A stretch of DNA of 64,000 nucleotides from Gordonia zhaorongruii (GCF_007559005.1 NZ_CP041763.1:1458463-1522462); one strand, 5' to 3'. Counted from the stretch's first letter, positions 34,632 to 45,767 are shown. Translations and numbers: made by a program. The notes: a model not told the origin generated them from the letters alone.

Positions 34632-35699
34632 TCACTCGGCGGCGATTCGCTCCCGGAAGGCAGCGATCGCCGGCCACGTCTGCGCCGCGGCGTCGGCCCC
34701 GGTCAGCAGGCCGAGGTGACTCGACTCCACGGTGTGGAACTCCACATGCGACGACGCCGTGAACAGCGCCTCGCCGTGACGTGCGGCCGCATAGCCGACG
34801 ATGGCGTCGCGGTGCGAGCCGACCATGAACACCGGAGCGGCGACGGTGCGCACGTCCACGGTGCGTCCGCCCAGGTGGAGCACGCCTTCGCCGATCTCGT
34901 TGCCCACCACCAGGTTCACGAGCATCTGCTCGCTCACCCGGCCCGCGTACCCGGGCATCGCGTCCTGGAACCGATCGATGACCTGCATTCGCACGAGAGC
35001 GTCCGGGTCGTCGAGGTTGTCCAGGATGTATCGGGGTTTGCGCAGTTCGCGCTGCCAGGCGCTGGCACGGTAGGCGAACTGGACGAGCGGTGCGGGGATC
35101 CCGCCACCTGCCCGGAGAAGGTAGTTGAGCGGTTTGCCGCCGGTCGGCGACAGCAACCGGCGCGCCAGTGCGTACGTGGCCATCTTCGAGTAGTTGAGGG
35201 GTGTGCCGACGGTGATCACCGAGCGGATCGGGAGCTCCGGGCGGTAGGCGGCGGTCAGCACCGAGATGGTGCCGCCCAGGCTCCAACCGAGCAGATCGAC
35301 GGCGTCGGACCCCGCCCGGAAGTCGTCGACCGCAGCGGTGACCGCCTGCGGGACGAACTCGTCGAAGTAGTCCTCGAACCCGAGCCCGCGGTCGGCGTAG
35401 CCGACATCCCCGAAGTCGACCACGTACGGGATGGTCCCCGTCGACAGCAGGAACTCGACGACCGAGTTCGCCGGAGTGGCTCCGGGAGCCAGGTCGTAGC
35501 AACTGGCAGGGACCGCCAGCGGGGGCACGAGAAGCACCGGAACAGCGCGTGCCGCACGGGCGGCGTCTACCTGCTGCGGTGTGCCGTACCTGCGAAGACG
35601 TGCATGCGGATGGTCGGCGACGATGACCGATCCGGTGCTGTCGTGGGGTGCATGGTCGTTCCGCAGAACACGGGCGAGGGTGCGCAGGTCATCCAGCAT
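34632..35699 (-). CDS. Alpha/beta hydrolase (PhaC/lipase-like)
   Basis: A 355-residue alpha/beta-hydrolase. The nucleophile elbow GWSLGG places Ser140, an Asp probably lies in HRDAIVGY near 300, and His328 sits in ESSHLGLLTG. The overall pattern (PVLLVPPLAVPASCYDL, then VDFGDVGYADRGLGFEDY, then YVVD upstream) is that of polyhydroxyalkanoate-synthase-like hydrolases, but the nucleophile is Ser, not Cys, so an esterase or lipase is more likely. No signal peptide is seen. TACCGT lies eight bases before the ATG on the minus strand and could be a leaderless -10. It is convergent with pyrF and divergent from mihF; substrate unknown. Confidence 0.7.
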   Translation of the reverse strand: MLDDLRTLARVLRNDHAPHDSTGSVIVADHPHARLRRYGTPQQVDAARAARAVPVLLVPPLAVPASCYDLAPGATPANSVVEFLLSTGTIPYVVDFGDVGYADRGLGFEDYFDEFVPQAVTAAVDDFRAGSDAVDLLGWSLGGTISVLTAAYRPELPIRSVITVGTPLNYSKMATYALARRLLSPTGGKPLNYLLRAGGGIPAPLVQFAYRASAWQRELRKPRYILDNLDDPDALVRMQVIDRFQDAMPGYAGRVSEQMLVNLVVGNEIGEGVLHLGGRTVDVRTVAAPVFMVGSHRDAIVGYAAARHGEALFTASSHVEFHTVESSHLGLLTGADAAAQTWPAIAAFRERIAAE

Positions 35700-35916
35700 G
35701 GATCGACACGGTACTACCGGGGTGTTTTCTGCGGCGCGCCCGGGGCGATGATGCGCACCGGGGCGGGCAGCGGGTACCGTTTGGGCTGGTCTCAGCGATG
35801 AGCGTTACGCTCGTCCTGATCGTTCGTGGTCATTCTGACCTCGTGACGAACCACCGCGAGGCACTGATAGCGTCTCGTGGACCAACCGAACCGTAGAAAC
35901 GAAAGACGGAGGAACC
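35700..35916. other. Divergent control region upstream of mihF
   Basis: A 217-base gap. It holds an imperfect dyad at 35797-35815 (GATGAGCG, TTA, CGCTCGTC) that pairs at seven of eight positions, and a CTGATAGCGT stretch near 35865-35875 that might act as -10 for mihF. ACGGAGGAACC directly before 35917 is a strong ribosome-binding site. No RNA gene is recognisable. Nucleoid proteins often regulate themselves, so the dyad may be an operator. Confidence 0.35.
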
Positions 35917-36231
35917 GTGGCTCTTCCCCAGTTGACCGACGAGCAGCGCGCGGCAGCGCTCGAGAAGGCGGCGGCTGCCCGTCGCGTGCGTGCCGAGCTC
36001 AAGGAGCGGCTCAAGCGCGGTGGCACCGACCTCAAGCAGGTCCTGGCTGACGCCGAGAACGACGAGATCCTCGGCAAGATGAAGGTCTCTGCCCTCCTCG
36101 AGGCCCTGCCCAAGGTCGGCAAGGTCAAGGCGCAGGAAATCATGACCGAGCTGGAGATCGCTCCGACGCGCCGCCTTCGCGGTCTCGGCGATCGTCAGCG
36201 CAAGGCACTCCTCGAGAAGTTCAGCTCGTGA
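35917..36231 (+). CDS. mihF: Actinobacterial integration host factor (mIHF)
   Basis: A 104-residue nucleoid-associated protein unrelated to proteobacterial IHF. It has a Lys/Arg-rich helix (AAARRVRAELKERLKRGGTDL) followed by a helix-two-turn-helix with LLEALPKVGKVKAQEIM near 62-78 that contacts DNA, and ends RLRGLGDRQRKALLEKF. The family bends DNA, helps integrase-mediated recombination and is essential in mycobacteria. The GTG at 35917 follows GGAGGAACC. Together with gmk and rpoZ it forms a compact set conserved in actinobacteria. Confidence 0.95.
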   Translation: MALPQLTDEQRAAALEKAAAARRVRAELKERLKRGGTDLKQVLADAENDEILGKMKVSALLEALPKVGKVKAQEIMTELEIAPTRRLRGLGDRQRKALLEKFSS

Positions 36232-36234
36232 GCT

Positions 36235-37151
<917 letters not shown>

Positions 37152-37160
37152 GTCCCGCCG

Positions 37161-38405
37161 GTGTCGCACATCCTGATCGGGGTGGGCGGAGGGATCGCCG
37201 CCTACAAGGTGTGTTCGGTCATCCGTCATTTCACCGAGGCGGGGCATGACGTTCGCGTCATCCCGACACGCGCCGCCCTGAACTTCGTCGGCGCAGCCAC
37301 GTTCGAGGCGCTTTCGGGGAATCCCGTGAGCACCGACGTGTTCGACGACGTCGACGAGGTGGCGCACGTCGCTCTGGGCCGGAAGGCCGATCTGGTGGTG
37401 GTCGCTCCGGCCACCGCTGATCTGATGGCCCGGGCCGCCGCCGGCCGGGCCGACGATCTACTCACCGCGTCCCTGCTGACTGCCACGTGTCCCGTGCTGT
37501 TCGCTCCGGCGATGCATACCGAGATGTGGGAGCACCAGGCGACCGCGGCCAACGTGGCCACTCTGCGTGAACGCGGTGCGACGGTGATGACCCCCGCGAG
37601 CGGGCGTCTCACCGGCACCGACAGCGGACCCGGCCGACTGCCCGAGCCGGGAGAGATCGGGCTCATCGGCGACCTCCTGCTCGATCGTGCCGACGCGCTC
37701 CCGCACGATCTGGCGGGACTCGAGGTGGTCGTCAGCGCAGGCGGCACCCGTGAGGCGCTCGATCCGGTTCGGTACCTCGGCAACCACAGTTCCGGAAAGC
37801 AGGGATACGCCCTCGCACGAGCCGCGGCGCAGCGCGGTGCGCGGGTGACCCTCGTCGCCGGAGCCACCACCGATCCGGGAGATCCGGCAGCCGTCGAGAT
37901 CGTGAACATCGACTCCGCGATGGAACTGGAACGCGAGATGTCCCGACGCGCCGCCACTGCGGACATCGTGATCATGGCCGCGGCCGTCGCCGATTTCCGT
38001 CCCGTCGCGGTGGCCGGATCGAAGATCAAGAAGGGTGACGACGGACCGGTCCCGATCGAACTCTCCACCAACCCCGACATCCTGGCCGGCCTCGTCCGGC
38101 AGCGGGTGCGCGGCGACATCTCCGCCGAGACGGTGATCGTCGGATTCGCGGCGGAGACCGGTGACGCCGACGGCGGGGTCCTCGATCACGGCCGGGCGAA
38201 ACTGCGTCGCAAGGGCTGCGACCTCCTGATCGTGAACGCGGTCGGGGACGGCCGCGCTTTCGGTACCGAGGACAACACCGGATGGGCGTTGTCGGCCGAT
38301 GGCCGGGAAACCGCACTGCCGTTCGGATCGAAAACGTTGATGGCGAGCAGAATCCTTGACGAAGTGGCCGCCGTCGTGCGAAATGGTGACCGACACATCG
38401 ACTGA
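37161..38405 (+). CDS. coaBC: Bifunctional phosphopantothenoylcysteine decarboxylase / phosphopantothenate-cysteine ligase
   Basis: Two successive steps to 4'-phosphopantetheine in coenzyme A synthesis. The 414-residue protein has an N-terminal flavoprotein CoaC domain (GVGGGIAAYK at the start, APAMHTEMW near 116 with His in place of the usual Asn) and a C-terminal CoaB domain from about 187 (SAGGTREALDPVRYLGNHSSG, MAAAVADF near 273). The clamp that in E. coli holds the catalytic Cys reads TGTDSGPGR, without a Cys; mycobacterial proteins share this from memory. GTG at 37161. Confidence 0.93.
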   Translation: MSHILIGVGGGIAAYKVCSVIRHFTEAGHDVRVIPTRAALNFVGAATFEALSGNPVSTDVFDDVDEVAHVALGRKADLVVVAPATADLMARAAAGRADDLLTASLLTATCPVLFAPAMHTEMWEHQATAANVATLRERGATVMTPASGRLTGTDSGPGRLPEPGEIGLIGDLLLDRADALPHDLAGLEVVVSAGGTREALDPVRYLGNHSSGKQGYALARAAAQRGARVTLVAGATTDPGDPAAVEIVNIDSAMELEREMSRRAATADIVIMAAAVADFRPVAVAGSKIKKGDDGPVPIELSTNPDILAGLVRQRVRGDISAETVIVGFAAETGDADGGVLDHGRAKLRRKGCDLLIVNAVGDGRAFGTEDNTGWALSADGRETALPFGSKTLMASRILDEVAAVVRNGDRHID

Positions 38406-38438
38406 GCACCAGCCGATCAACCCCGATCACGATCCGTC

Positions 38439-38454
38439 GGTGCCGTGCGGCACC
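38439..38454. other. Short hairpin between coaBC and metK
   Basis: GGTGCC (38439-38444) and GGCACC (38449-38454) pair around a GTGC loop in the 90-base gap. There is no T run after it, so it is a weak terminator at best. No SAM riboswitch consensus could be recognised around it. Confidence 0.3.
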
Positions 38455-38495
38455 ACGACCGACATCATGATTTCGAAGTACATCGAGAGGAACCG

Positions 38496-39710
38496 ATGAC
38501 CGCCTCAGCGTCCCGCCTTTTCACCAGCGAATCTGTCACGGAAGGACATCCGGACAAGATCTGCGACGCGATCAGCGACTCCATTCTCGATGCGCTCCTG
38601 GCATCGGACCCGAACGCGAAGGTCGCGGTGGAGACATTGGTCACGACGGGTCAGGTGCACGTGGCGGGCGAGGTGAACACCGTCGGTTACGTCGACATCC
38701 CGACGATCGTGCGCGAGAAGATCGTCGAGATCGGCTACGACTCGTCGACCAAGGGCTTCGACGGCCGCTCCTGCGGTGTGAACGTGGCGATCGGTGCGCA
38801 ATCGCCGGAGATCGCCCAGGGACTCACCGACTCGCATGAGACGCGGACCGGGTCGGGTTCAGACGACATCGATCAGCAGGGCGCAGGCGATCAGGGACTG
38901 ATGTTCGGGTACGCCAACGACGACACTCCAGAACTGATGCCGCTGCCGATCGCACTGGCGCACCGGTTGTCGCGTCGGCTGACGGAGGTCCGCAAGAACG
39001 GCACCCTCCCGTATCTGCGTCCGGACGGCAAGACCCAGGTGACCATCGAGTACGCGGGTGACACACCCGTGCGTCTCGACACGGTCGTCGTCTCCACGCA
39101 GCACGCCGCCGACATCGACCTCGAGGGCATGCTCACCCCGGATATCCGCAAACACGTTCTCGAACCGGTGTTCGCCGAGCTCGACCTTCCGGTGAAGCTG
39201 GACACCACGGCGCCGCGGCTGCTGGTGAACCCGACCGGCAGCTTCGTGCTCGGCGGGCCGATGGGCGACGCAGGCCTCACCGGCCGCAAGATCATCGTCG
39301 ACACCTACGGCGGCATGGCCCGTCACGGTGGTGGCGCGTTCTCGGGCAAGGATCCGTCGAAGGTCGACCGCAGTGCCGCCTACGCGATGCGCTGGGTCGC
39401 CAAGAACGCAGTTGCGGCGGGTCTGGCGAAGCGGATCGAGGTGCAGGTCGCGTACGCGATCGGTGCCGCCGCCCCCGTCGGCCTGTTCGTCGAGACGTTC
39501 GGCACCGAGACGGTGGATCCGGGGACCATTCAGAAGGCGATCGCCGAGGTGTTCGATCTGCGTCCGGGTGCGATCGTCCGCGACCTGGAACTGCTGCAGC
39601 CGATCTACGGTGCCACGGCGGCCTACGGGCACTTCGGTCGCACGGACGTGGATCTGCCGTGGGAGCGCACCGACCGCGTCGACGAGCTGCGCAAGGCCGC
39701 CGGACTCTGA
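38496..39710 (+). CDS. metK: S-adenosylmethionine synthetase
   Basis: Makes SAM from methionine and ATP. The 404-residue protein has [13 protein letters not shown] near 12-24 (His18), [12 protein letters not shown] near 129-140 and [16 protein letters not shown] near 279-294. ATG at 38496 is preceded by GAGAGGAACCG; an in-frame start 17 codons earlier has no such site and lies in the leader. It probably shares the rpoZ-coaBC transcript or has its own promoter in the 90-base gap. Confidence 0.96.
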   Translation: MTASASRLFTSESVTEGHPDKICDAISDSILDALLASDPNAKVAVETLVTTGQVHVAGEVNTVGYVDIPTIVREKIVEIGYDSSTKGFDGRSCGVNVAIGAQSPEIAQGLTDSHETRTGSGSDDIDQQGAGDQGLMFGYANDDTPELMPLPIALAHRLSRRLTEVRKNGTLPYLRPDGKTQVTIEYAGDTPVRLDTVVVSTQHAADIDLEGMLTPDIRKHVLEPVFAELDLPVKLDTTAPRLLVNPTGSFVLGGPMGDAGLTGRKIIVDTYGGMARHGGGAFSGKDPSKVDRSAAYAMRWVAKNAVAAGLAKRIEVQVAYAIGAAAPVGLFVETFGTETVDPGTIQKAIAEVFDLRPGAIVRDLELLQPIYGATAAYGHFGRTDVDLPWERTDRVDELRKAAGL

Positions 39711-39721
39711 TCGCTGCCCGC

Positions 39722-39727
39722 TAGGCT
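39722..39727 (+). promoter_or_regulatory. -10 element for a leaderless priA transcript
   Basis: TAGGCT fits TANNNT and ends six bases before the GTG at 39734. There is no Shine-Dalgarno in the 23-base gap after metK. Confidence 0.5.
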
Positions 39728-39733
39728 CTGCGT

Positions 39734-41785
39734 GTGACGGAAGAGGCGACTGCGAAAGCGGGGGAGAAGAATCGGCGCATGCCGGCATCCCGGCTCCCGG
39801 TTGCCCGGGTGCTTCCGATGCTCGGTCTGGCACACCTGGACCGGCCTTTCGATTATCTGGTCGATGAGAAGTTCGACGCGGTCGCACAACCCGGTGTCCG
39901 GGTGCGCATCCGGTTCGCCGGGCGGCTGGTCGACGGTTTCCTGCTCGAACGTCTCGGTGCGTCCGATCACGGAGGCCGACTGGCCTGGCTCGAGCGCGTG
40001 GTGTCGCCGGAGGTGGTTCTGACCGAGGAACTCGCCTCGCTCTGCCGGGCTGTCGCGGATCGTTACGCGGGCACGATGCCCGACGTCCTGCGACTCGCGA
40101 TCCCGCCGAGGCACGCGCGCGTCGAGAAGGAATCGGTCGCGGAGAACCAGAGGGCGGAGAACCCAGGGGCGGAGGATCCCGGGGAGATCACCGGGCCGGG
40201 GATGTCCGGTTGGGAGCGGTACGCGACGGCTGCGTCGTTCCTGCGGGCGACCCTCGACGACCGCCACCCGCGCGCCTGCTGGCAGGTGCTGCCCGGCGAC
40301 GACTGGGCCGTGCGCCTTGCCGAACTGGCGACCGAGGTGGCCGCTGCCGGACGAGGGGCGATCATCGTCGTCCCGGACCAACGAGATCTCGATCGGCTCG
40401 CCGCAGCGTGTGACCCGTACCTGGGTGAACGGTGCGTGGCGCTTGCTGCCGGCTTGGGGCCGACCGCCCGGTACCGGCGCTGGCTGTCGGTTCTGCGGGG
40501 TCAAGCGCGAGTCGTGATCGGCACTCGCAGTGCGGTTTTCGCGCCGGTAGCGGATCTCGCACTGACCGTTGTGTTCGATGACGGTGACCAGAGTCTCGAT
40601 GAGCCGCGCGCGCCGTATCCGCACCCGCGGGAAGTGGCCGTGCTGCGTTCGCATGCAACCGGGACGGGCCTGCTGATCGGCGGTCACTCCCGTACGACCG
40701 AAGCTCAGGCACTCGTGGAATCGGGATGGGCGCACGATCTGGTGGCCCCTCGTGAGGCGGTGAGGGCTGCGGCCCCGCGGGTCGAGGGAATCTCCGACGA
40801 CGACCGCCGGATCGACGGCGACCCGCTCGCACGCTCGGCGCGCATCCCGGCGACGGCGTTCGACGCCGCACGTCGGGCCGTGGCCGCGGAGGCGCCCGTC
40901 CTGTTCAGCGTGCCGCGCCGTGGCTATCTGCCGTCGGTGGCATGTGCCCGGTGCCGCACACACGCCCGGTGCCGCGCGTGCAACGGTCCACTCTCGATGA
41001 ACGACCGCGGGGAGCTGGCGTGCCGGTGGTGCGGCCGACCGGAACTGCGATACGTCTGCCCGGCATGCGGCGCCCGGGCGGTGCGTGCCCTCATGGTCGG
41101 CGACAAGAGGACGGCGGAGGAGCTCGGCAAGGCGTTTCCCGGGGTGCCGGTCGTGACCTCGGGCGGGCAGAAGATCGTCGACGAGATTCCGGAGGGACCG
41201 CGGGTCGTGGTGGCGACACCGGGAGCCGCCCCACGGGCGCCCGGGGGCTACGGCGCCGCAGTCCTCCTCGATACCTGGGCCCAGCTCGACCGCGAGGATC
41301 TGCGTGCGGCCGAGGAGTCGGTGCGCATGTGGATGTCGGTCTCCACGTTGGTACGACCCGCATCCGACGGCGGACGCGTGGTGATCGTCGCCGACGCGGG
41401 CGTCTCCGCCGTGCAGGCGCTGATCCGTTGGGATCCAGCCGGGTTCGCGTCGGGTGACCTCGCCCAGCGGAGAGAGCTGGGCTTCCCTCCGGCCGTCACG
41501 ATGGCGTCCGTGGACGGACCGGCACCCGCGATCGCGGCCTTCCTCGACCTGCTCGCGCTGCCACCGTCGGCGGAGAGGCTCGGGCCCGTACCGCTGCCCG
41601 CCGGAGTGCGCAGGCCCGCGGGTCTCGACGGAGAGGGCGAGCTCGAGCGCGTCCTGCTGCGGACGCCCCGAGTGGTGGGCCGCGAACTGTCGGCTGCACT
41701 CCGGGCCGGCCAGGTGCTGCGGAACGCGCGGCACGATGACACCGCGGGCATCCGGGTCCAGATCGACCCACCTACGATTGGTTGA
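39734..41785 (+). CDS. priA: Primosomal protein N' (PriA) without helicase motifs
   Basis: Involved in loading the replicative helicase at collapsed forks. The 683-residue protein keeps the N-terminal DNA-binding domain ([18 protein letters not shown] near 25-42) and a zinc-binding block of four CxxC pairs at about residues 404-445 (CARC, CRAC, CRWC, CPAC). The Walker A that should appear near 180 is absent: that place reads [15 protein letters not shown], and the DExH box is FDDGDQ. Actinobacterial PriA is known to lack helicase residues, so only the structural role should remain. Start GTG at 39734 is supported by a leaderless -10. fmt follows three bases after the stop. Confidence 0.88.
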   Translation: MTEEATAKAGEKNRRMPASRLPVARVLPMLGLAHLDRPFDYLVDEKFDAVAQPGVRVRIRFAGRLVDGFLLERLGASDHGGRLAWLERVVSPEVVLTEELASLCRAVADRYAGTMPDVLRLAIPPRHARVEKESVAENQRAENPGAEDPGEITGPGMSGWERYATAASFLRATLDDRHPRACWQVLPGDDWAVRLAELATEVAAAGRGAIIVVPDQRDLDRLAAACDPYLGERCVALAAGLGPTARYRRWLSVLRGQARVVIGTRSAVFAPVADLALTVVFDDGDQSLDEPRAPYPHPREVAVLRSHATGTGLLIGGHSRTTEAQALVESGWAHDLVAPREAVRAAAPRVEGISDDDRRIDGDPLARSARIPATAFDAARRAVAAEAPVLFSVPRRGYLPSVACARCRTHARCRACNGPLSMNDRGELACRWCGRPELRYVCPACGARAVRALMVGDKRTAEELGKAFPGVPVVTSGGQKIVDEIPEGPRVVVATPGAAPRAPGGYGAAVLLDTWAQLDREDLRAAEESVRMWMSVSTLVRPASDGGRVVIVADAGVSAVQALIRWDPAGFASGDLAQRRELGFPPAVTMASVDGPAPAIAAFLDLLALPPSAERLGPVPLPAGVRRPAGLDGEGELERVLLRTPRVVGRELSAALRAGQVLRNARHDDTAGIRVQIDPPTIG

Positions 41786-41787
41786 TT

Positions 41788-42729
41788 ATGAAACTGGTGT
41801 TCGCTGGTACCCCCGACGTCGCGGTGCCGACTCTTCGAGAGCTCATCGATTCGCCGGACCACACCGTGGTCGGCGTGATCACCCGGCCCGACACCACGGC
41901 GGGTCGCGGCCGCAGGACGGTGCGCTCGGCTGTCGGCACGATTGCCGACGAGCACGGGATCGAGGTGATCACCCCGGGCCGGATGTCCGAGCCGGTGGTC
42001 GCTGAGACGCTGGCCCGATGGGAGCCCGACCTCGGCGTGGTCGTGGCCTACGGCGGACTGATTCCGCAGGCGATTCTCGACCAGTTGCCGCACGGGTGGA
42101 TCAATCTGCACTTCTCGATCCTGCCGGCGTGGCGCGGAGCGGCTCCCGTTCAGGCGGCGATCGCCGCAGGCGATGAGATCACCGGCGCGAGTGTGTTCGA
42201 GCTGGAAGCCGGTCTGGACACCGGGCCCGTGTACGGCACCCTCACCGCGTCGATCCGGGACACCGACACAGCGGGAGACCTTCTCGAGCGCCTCGCGGCC
42301 GGCGGATCGGGGTTGACGAAGGCCGTCGTCGACGGCATCGCCGAAGGCGAGCTCTCGCCGGCACCACAGGACCCCGACGGCGTCTCCCATGCCGCGAAGA
42401 TCACCGTCGACGACGCACGAGTGCGCTGGGACCTACCGTCCCACCTCGTCGATCGTGCGATCCGGGCGCACACTCCGAGCCCGGGAGCCTGGACCGAACT
42501 GGGCGACGCGCGGATCAAGCTCGGACCGGTGACGCTCGCTGATGACGATCCGGCTGTTCCCGGACAGCTGTCGGCCGGTCAGATCGGAGTCACGAAGAAG
42601 GCGGTGTTCATCGGTACCGCATCGGGTGCGGTGAAACTCGGCAGTGTGCAGGCTCCGGGGAAGAAGGTCATGCACGCCGCAGACTGGGCGCGCGGCACGC
42701 GATTCGACGAGACAGGACATTTCGCATGA
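41788..42729 (+). CDS. fmt: Methionyl-tRNA formyltransferase
   Basis: Formylates initiator Met-tRNA with 10-formyl-THF. The 313-residue protein begins [16 protein letters not shown], has the catalytic region [16 protein letters not shown] around 108-123, [13 protein letters not shown] near 136-148, and the C-terminal OB domain. ATG at 41788 is two bases after the priA TGA; TACGAT at 41773-41778 could be a -10 giving a very short leader. The stop overlaps rsmB (ATGA). Confidence 0.95.
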   Translation: MKLVFAGTPDVAVPTLRELIDSPDHTVVGVITRPDTTAGRGRRTVRSAVGTIADEHGIEVITPGRMSEPVVAETLARWEPDLGVVVAYGGLIPQAILDQLPHGWINLHFSILPAWRGAAPVQAAIAAGDEITGASVFELEAGLDTGPVYGTLTASIRDTDTAGDLLERLAAGGSGLTKAVVDGIAEGELSPAPQDPDGVSHAAKITVDDARVRWDLPSHLVDRAIRAHTPSPGAWTELGDARIKLGPVTLADDDPAVPGQLSAGQIGVTKKAVFIGTASGAVKLGSVQAPGKKVMHAADWARGTRFDETGHFA

Positions 42730-44192
42730 CACACGGTGGCAGGGATCGTCGGGACACGCGCAGTGGCGCAGGCCGGTCCGCCGGCCCAGACAAGCGCAGC
42801 GGCCAGGATAAGAAGCTGCGTTCCAAGCCGGTCGACGGGGCTCGTCGCGTCGCGCTCGATGTGCTTCGTGCCGTGCGCAAGGACGATGCGTACGCGAACA
42901 TCCTGCTGCCTCGGCTCCTTCGGGAACGCAGCCTGGACCGACGTGACAAGGCGCTCGCTACAGAGTTGACGTACGGCACGTCGCGGACGATCGGCGTACT
43001 CGACGCGGTCATCGAGTCGGCGGCAGGCCGGCCGACAGCGGAGATCGATGGCGACCTGCTCGACGTGCTCCGGATGGGCAGCTATCAGCTGCTGCGGACC
43101 CGGATCGGCTCACACGCCGCCGTCTCGACATCGGTGGACCTGGTGCGTGCGGAGAGCGGGATGGGTCCGTCAGGATTCGTGAACGCGGTGCTCCGCAAAG
43201 TGAGTCAACGCGATGAGCAGCTGTGGATCGACGTGCTCGCACCGTCGATGGCCGACGACATGATCGGCCATCTGGCGTTCTCGTACGCGCATCCACGCTG
43301 GATCGCCGAGGTCTTCCACCGGGCGCTCGGCTCGATCGGCGAACTGCAGGCCGCACTCGCAGCGGATGACGAACGTCCGATCGTTCACCTCGTCGCCCGC
43401 CCCGGTCAGATCACCGCGGAGGAGCTGGCGCTCATCAGCGGCGGCGAGGAAGGCCGGCTGTCGTCCTACTGCGTGTACCTGCCCGACGGTGATCCCGGTG
43501 AGCTCGAAGCGGTCCGTGACGGTTTCGCGGGAGTCCAGGACGAGGGCAGCCAGCTCGTGGCGCTCGCCGCTGCGCGCGCGGATGTCACTTCCGCAGAAGG
43601 CGGGCGGACCGGCCGCTGGCTGGATCTGTGCGCCGGCCCCGGAGGAAAGGCTGCACTACTGGGGTCACTCGCGCATCTCGACGGTGCGCACCTCGACGCG
43701 GTCGAGGTGTCGGAGCACCGCGCGCGATTGATCGAGAACGTAGTCGACGCTCTTCCCGTGACCGTTCACGTCGCTGATGGTCGAGACTCCGGTCTAGAGC
43801 CCGGGTACGACCGGATCCTCGTAGATGCCCCGTGCTCGGGGCTCGGCGCACTCCGCCGTCGGCCTGAGGCTCGGTGGCGACGCACACCGGACGAAGTTCC
43901 TGAGCTGGTGACCCTGCAGACCGAACTGCTGACCGAGGCGCTGCGGCTGGTCCGTCCGGGCGGTGTCGTCGTCTATTCGACGTGCTCACCGCACCCGGCG
44001 GAGACCACTGAGGTGATCAGCTCCGTGCTCGGTGAGAATTCCGGTGTCGAGGCGGTAGATGCACGGCCGCTGGTTGCCGGAGATGCCGCCGACCCGGAGC
44101 CTTTCGGTGCCGGACCGTACGTTCAGCTCTGGCCGCACCGGCACGACACTGATGCGATGTTCCTGGCCGTTCTGCGGAAGACGGCCGGCTAG
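42726..44192 (+). CDS. rsmB: 16S rRNA (cytosine-C5) methyltransferase RsmB
   Basis: Methylates a cytosine in 16S rRNA using SAM. The 488-residue protein has the N-terminal NusB-like domain ([12 protein letters not shown] near 39-50), and the methyltransferase domain with [12 protein letters not shown] near 300, Cys370 in [15 protein letters not shown] and the catalytic Cys420 in [12 protein letters not shown] basic, Ser/Gly-rich tail of about 37 residues precedes the NusB part. The stop is abutted by an inverted HNH gene whose reading frame, as given, continues antisense into rsmB for about 200 bases. Confidence 0.94.
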   Translation: MTHGGRDRRDTRSGAGRSAGPDKRSGQDKKLRSKPVDGARRVALDVLRAVRKDDAYANILLPRLLRERSLDRRDKALATELTYGTSRTIGVLDAVIESAAGRPTAEIDGDLLDVLRMGSYQLLRTRIGSHAAVSTSVDLVRAESGMGPSGFVNAVLRKVSQRDEQLWIDVLAPSMADDMIGHLAFSYAHPRWIAEVFHRALGSIGELQAALAADDERPIVHLVARPGQITAEELALISGGEEGRLSSYCVYLPDGDPGELEAVRDGFAGVQDEGSQLVALAAARADVTSAEGGRTGRWLDLCAGPGGKAALLGSLAHLDGAHLDAVEVSEHRARLIENVVDALPVTVHVADGRDSGLEPGYDRILVDAPCSGLGALRRRPEARWRRTPDEVPELVTLQTELLTEALRLVRPGGVVVYSTCSPHPAETTEVISSVLGENSGVEAVDARPLVAGDAADPEPFGAGPYVQLWPHRHDTDAMFLAVLRKTAG

Positions 44193-45767
44193 AACGGTGG
44201 TTCTCTGTCGTCGGCGATGATTTTTTTCTCGTCGGCGTCTGTTCTGGGCGCGCGCGGCCATGCGGTAACGATGTTTGGCGGTGGTGCGGGTGATGGGTCG
44301 TCGGGGTTCTGGTTCGTTCGTGGTTCCGGGATCGGTGGGCGGTGGGTGTTGGCAGGGGAGGAGTCCGAGTTCGGGTAGGAGCCAGGTGTTGGTGGCTCGG
44401 GCGCGGGTGGTGATGCCTTCGGGGGTGGTGATCTCGGTCCAGATGATGCCGTGTGCGTCGGTGATCTGGTCGTCGATCCAGCCGGTGGCGTGGGTTTTCA
44501 GTCCGTGGTGGAAGCGGCATTTGGGTGCGAGGTTGCAGAAGCAGGTGGCACCGCCCGCTGCCGGATCGGAGTGGTTGTATTCGGTGATGTGGTCGAGGTC
44601 GCTGGTCCAGGCGGGGCGGTGGCAGCCGGGCCAGGTGCAGTGGGCGTGCAGTGCGCGGACGGCGGTGTCGCAGGTGGCGGTGGGCCGGTAGGGATCGGCA
44701 TGCTGTGCGGTGCGGTCGAGGAGCTTGCCGAGATCGAGGTCGCGACGGATAGTGCCCGTGCGGGCGGCCAGCTCACGTGCGTGGTCGGCGGTGATGGGTC
44801 CGTGTCCGTCGAGGTGGGCGGGGAGGTCGGATTCGCCGGTGAGGGTGTCTCGGCGGGCGATGACGTGCAGGACGATGGAGGCGCAGCGGGCCGCGGTTGC
44901 GTTGTCGGTGAGGTCGGCGGTGCAGTCATCGCGGTCGCAGCGGCAGGTGAATGCGGTGCCGGTGAGGCGGGCGATGGCCGCGTCCGAGCGCAGGACCTGG
45001 CGGGTGCGGGGGTCGTGGGGGCACACACCCGTGATGACGGCGTCGAGGGTGTCGGCGGAGAGTCGGATGTCGGCGGTGTCGGCGGTGATCGCCAGTTCGG
45101 ACAGTCCGTTGTCGAGGGGTTCGGTGGTGACTTTCTTACGGGGCTTGGTGGCTTCGCGTGCGTGGCGGGCGGCGTCGGCGTCGTGTTCGGCGACGATGGC
45201 GGCGACGATGTCGCGTACGCGGGGGCGTGAGAGTGTGCCTGCGGTGGCGAGTCGGTGGGCGGCGTGGGTGTCGATGAGGGCCAGGGTCGTGGTGTCGTCG
45301 ACGAGGGTGGTCTGGGTGACTGCTTCGCGGAACCAGGCGGGGGTGAGGATGCCGTGGCGCAGGAGGGTACCGATGGCGGGGATGCGTTCGTGGCAGGCGA
45401 TGGCGAGGTCGAGGAAGGTTTCGGCGGCGTACTGGGAGTAGCCGGTGACGGCGGCGTAGGAGGCTGCGGTCTGGGTCAGGGCATCGTAGAGGCGCGTGTA
45501 GGAATCGCGGCCGGCGTTGTTGTCGAGGTCGGCGGACTTTGCGTGCAGGAGGGTGTGGATCGCGTGGTAGCGGTGCCAGAGGACCAGGCCCTGGAAGGAG
45601 TCGGCGCGGGCGGCGAACTGCAGCAGGCCCGCACGATCGGATCGCTCGGCGGTTGTGGTGGCCGGTCGCGGGATCCGGATGGTGATGGCGTCATCAGTCA
45701 CCGAAACCGTACTGGCATCCGGCGGCCTATCGGGCCGCTGCGGTGTCTCGCCGAGGGTCGCTGTCAA
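43986..45767 (-). CDS. HNH endonuclease of the DUF222/13E12 family, probably frameshifted at its 3' end
   Basis: A 593-residue frame with an N-terminal DUF222 helical region (about 20-370) and a C-terminal HNH nuclease motif: a CTWPGCHRPAW zinc knuckle, SDLDHITEYNHSD, then NLAPKCRFHHGLKTH near 425-450. Such proteins are widespread in Gordonia and mycobacteria (REP13E12 relatives). TTG at 45767 fits GGAGGTGA five bases upstream; the GTG three codons earlier sits inside that site. As read, the frame runs past the rsmB boundary. A run of seven A (44227-44221) may be one base too long: with six A, the tail would be [12 protein letters not shown] and stop at 44189, next to the rsmB stop. A LexA box overlaps its promoter. 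Codon choice is strongly ACC/GAC-biased, unlike its neighbours. Confidence 0.8.
   Translation of the reverse strand: MTATLGETPQRPDRPPDASTVSVTDDAITIRIPRPATTTAERSDRAGLLQFAARADSFQGLVLWHRYHAIHTLLHAKSADLDNNAGRDSYTRLYDALTQTAASYAAVTGYSQYAAETFLDLAIACHERIPAIGTLLRHGILTPAWFREAVTQTTLVDDTTTLALIDTHAAHRLATAGTLSRPRVRDIVAAIVAEHDADAARHAREATKPRKKVTTEPLDNGLSELAITADTADIRLSADTLDAVITGVCPHDPRTRQVLRSDAAIARLTGTAFTCRCDRDDCTADLTDNATAARCASIVLHVIARRDTLTGESDLPAHLDGHGPITADHARELAARTGTIRRDLDLGKLLDRTAQHADPYRPTATCDTAVRALHAHCTWPGCHRPAWTSDLDHITEYNHSDPAAGGATCFCNLAPKCRFHHGLKTHATGWIDDQITDAHGIIWTEITTPEGITTRARATNTWLLPELGLLPCQHPPPTDPGTTNEPEPRRPITRTTAKHRYRMAARAQNRRRREKNHRRRQRTTVLAGRLPQNGQEHRISVVPVRPELNVRSGTERLRVGGISGNQRPCIYRLDTGILTEHGADHLSGLRRVR
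44221..44227. other. Seven-base homopolymer at the 3' end of the HNH gene
   Basis: Seven T on the plus strand (A on the coding strand) interrupt the HNH reading frame just before its natural end. A one-base loss restores a stop at 44189, adjacent to the rsmB TAG; the present length forces reading into rsmB. It could be a real indel, polymerase slippage, or a sequencing error. Confidence 0.7.

Noticed and set aside
38406..38495. Possible SAM riboswitch upstream of metK
   Set aside because: Only a simple hairpin is present; none of the conserved cores of known SAM riboswitches could be recognised in the 90 bases.
39623..41734. Long minus-strand frame opposite priA (about 700 codons)
   Set aside because: Shadow of priA codon bias; composition is Arg/Gly/His-rich with no motif.
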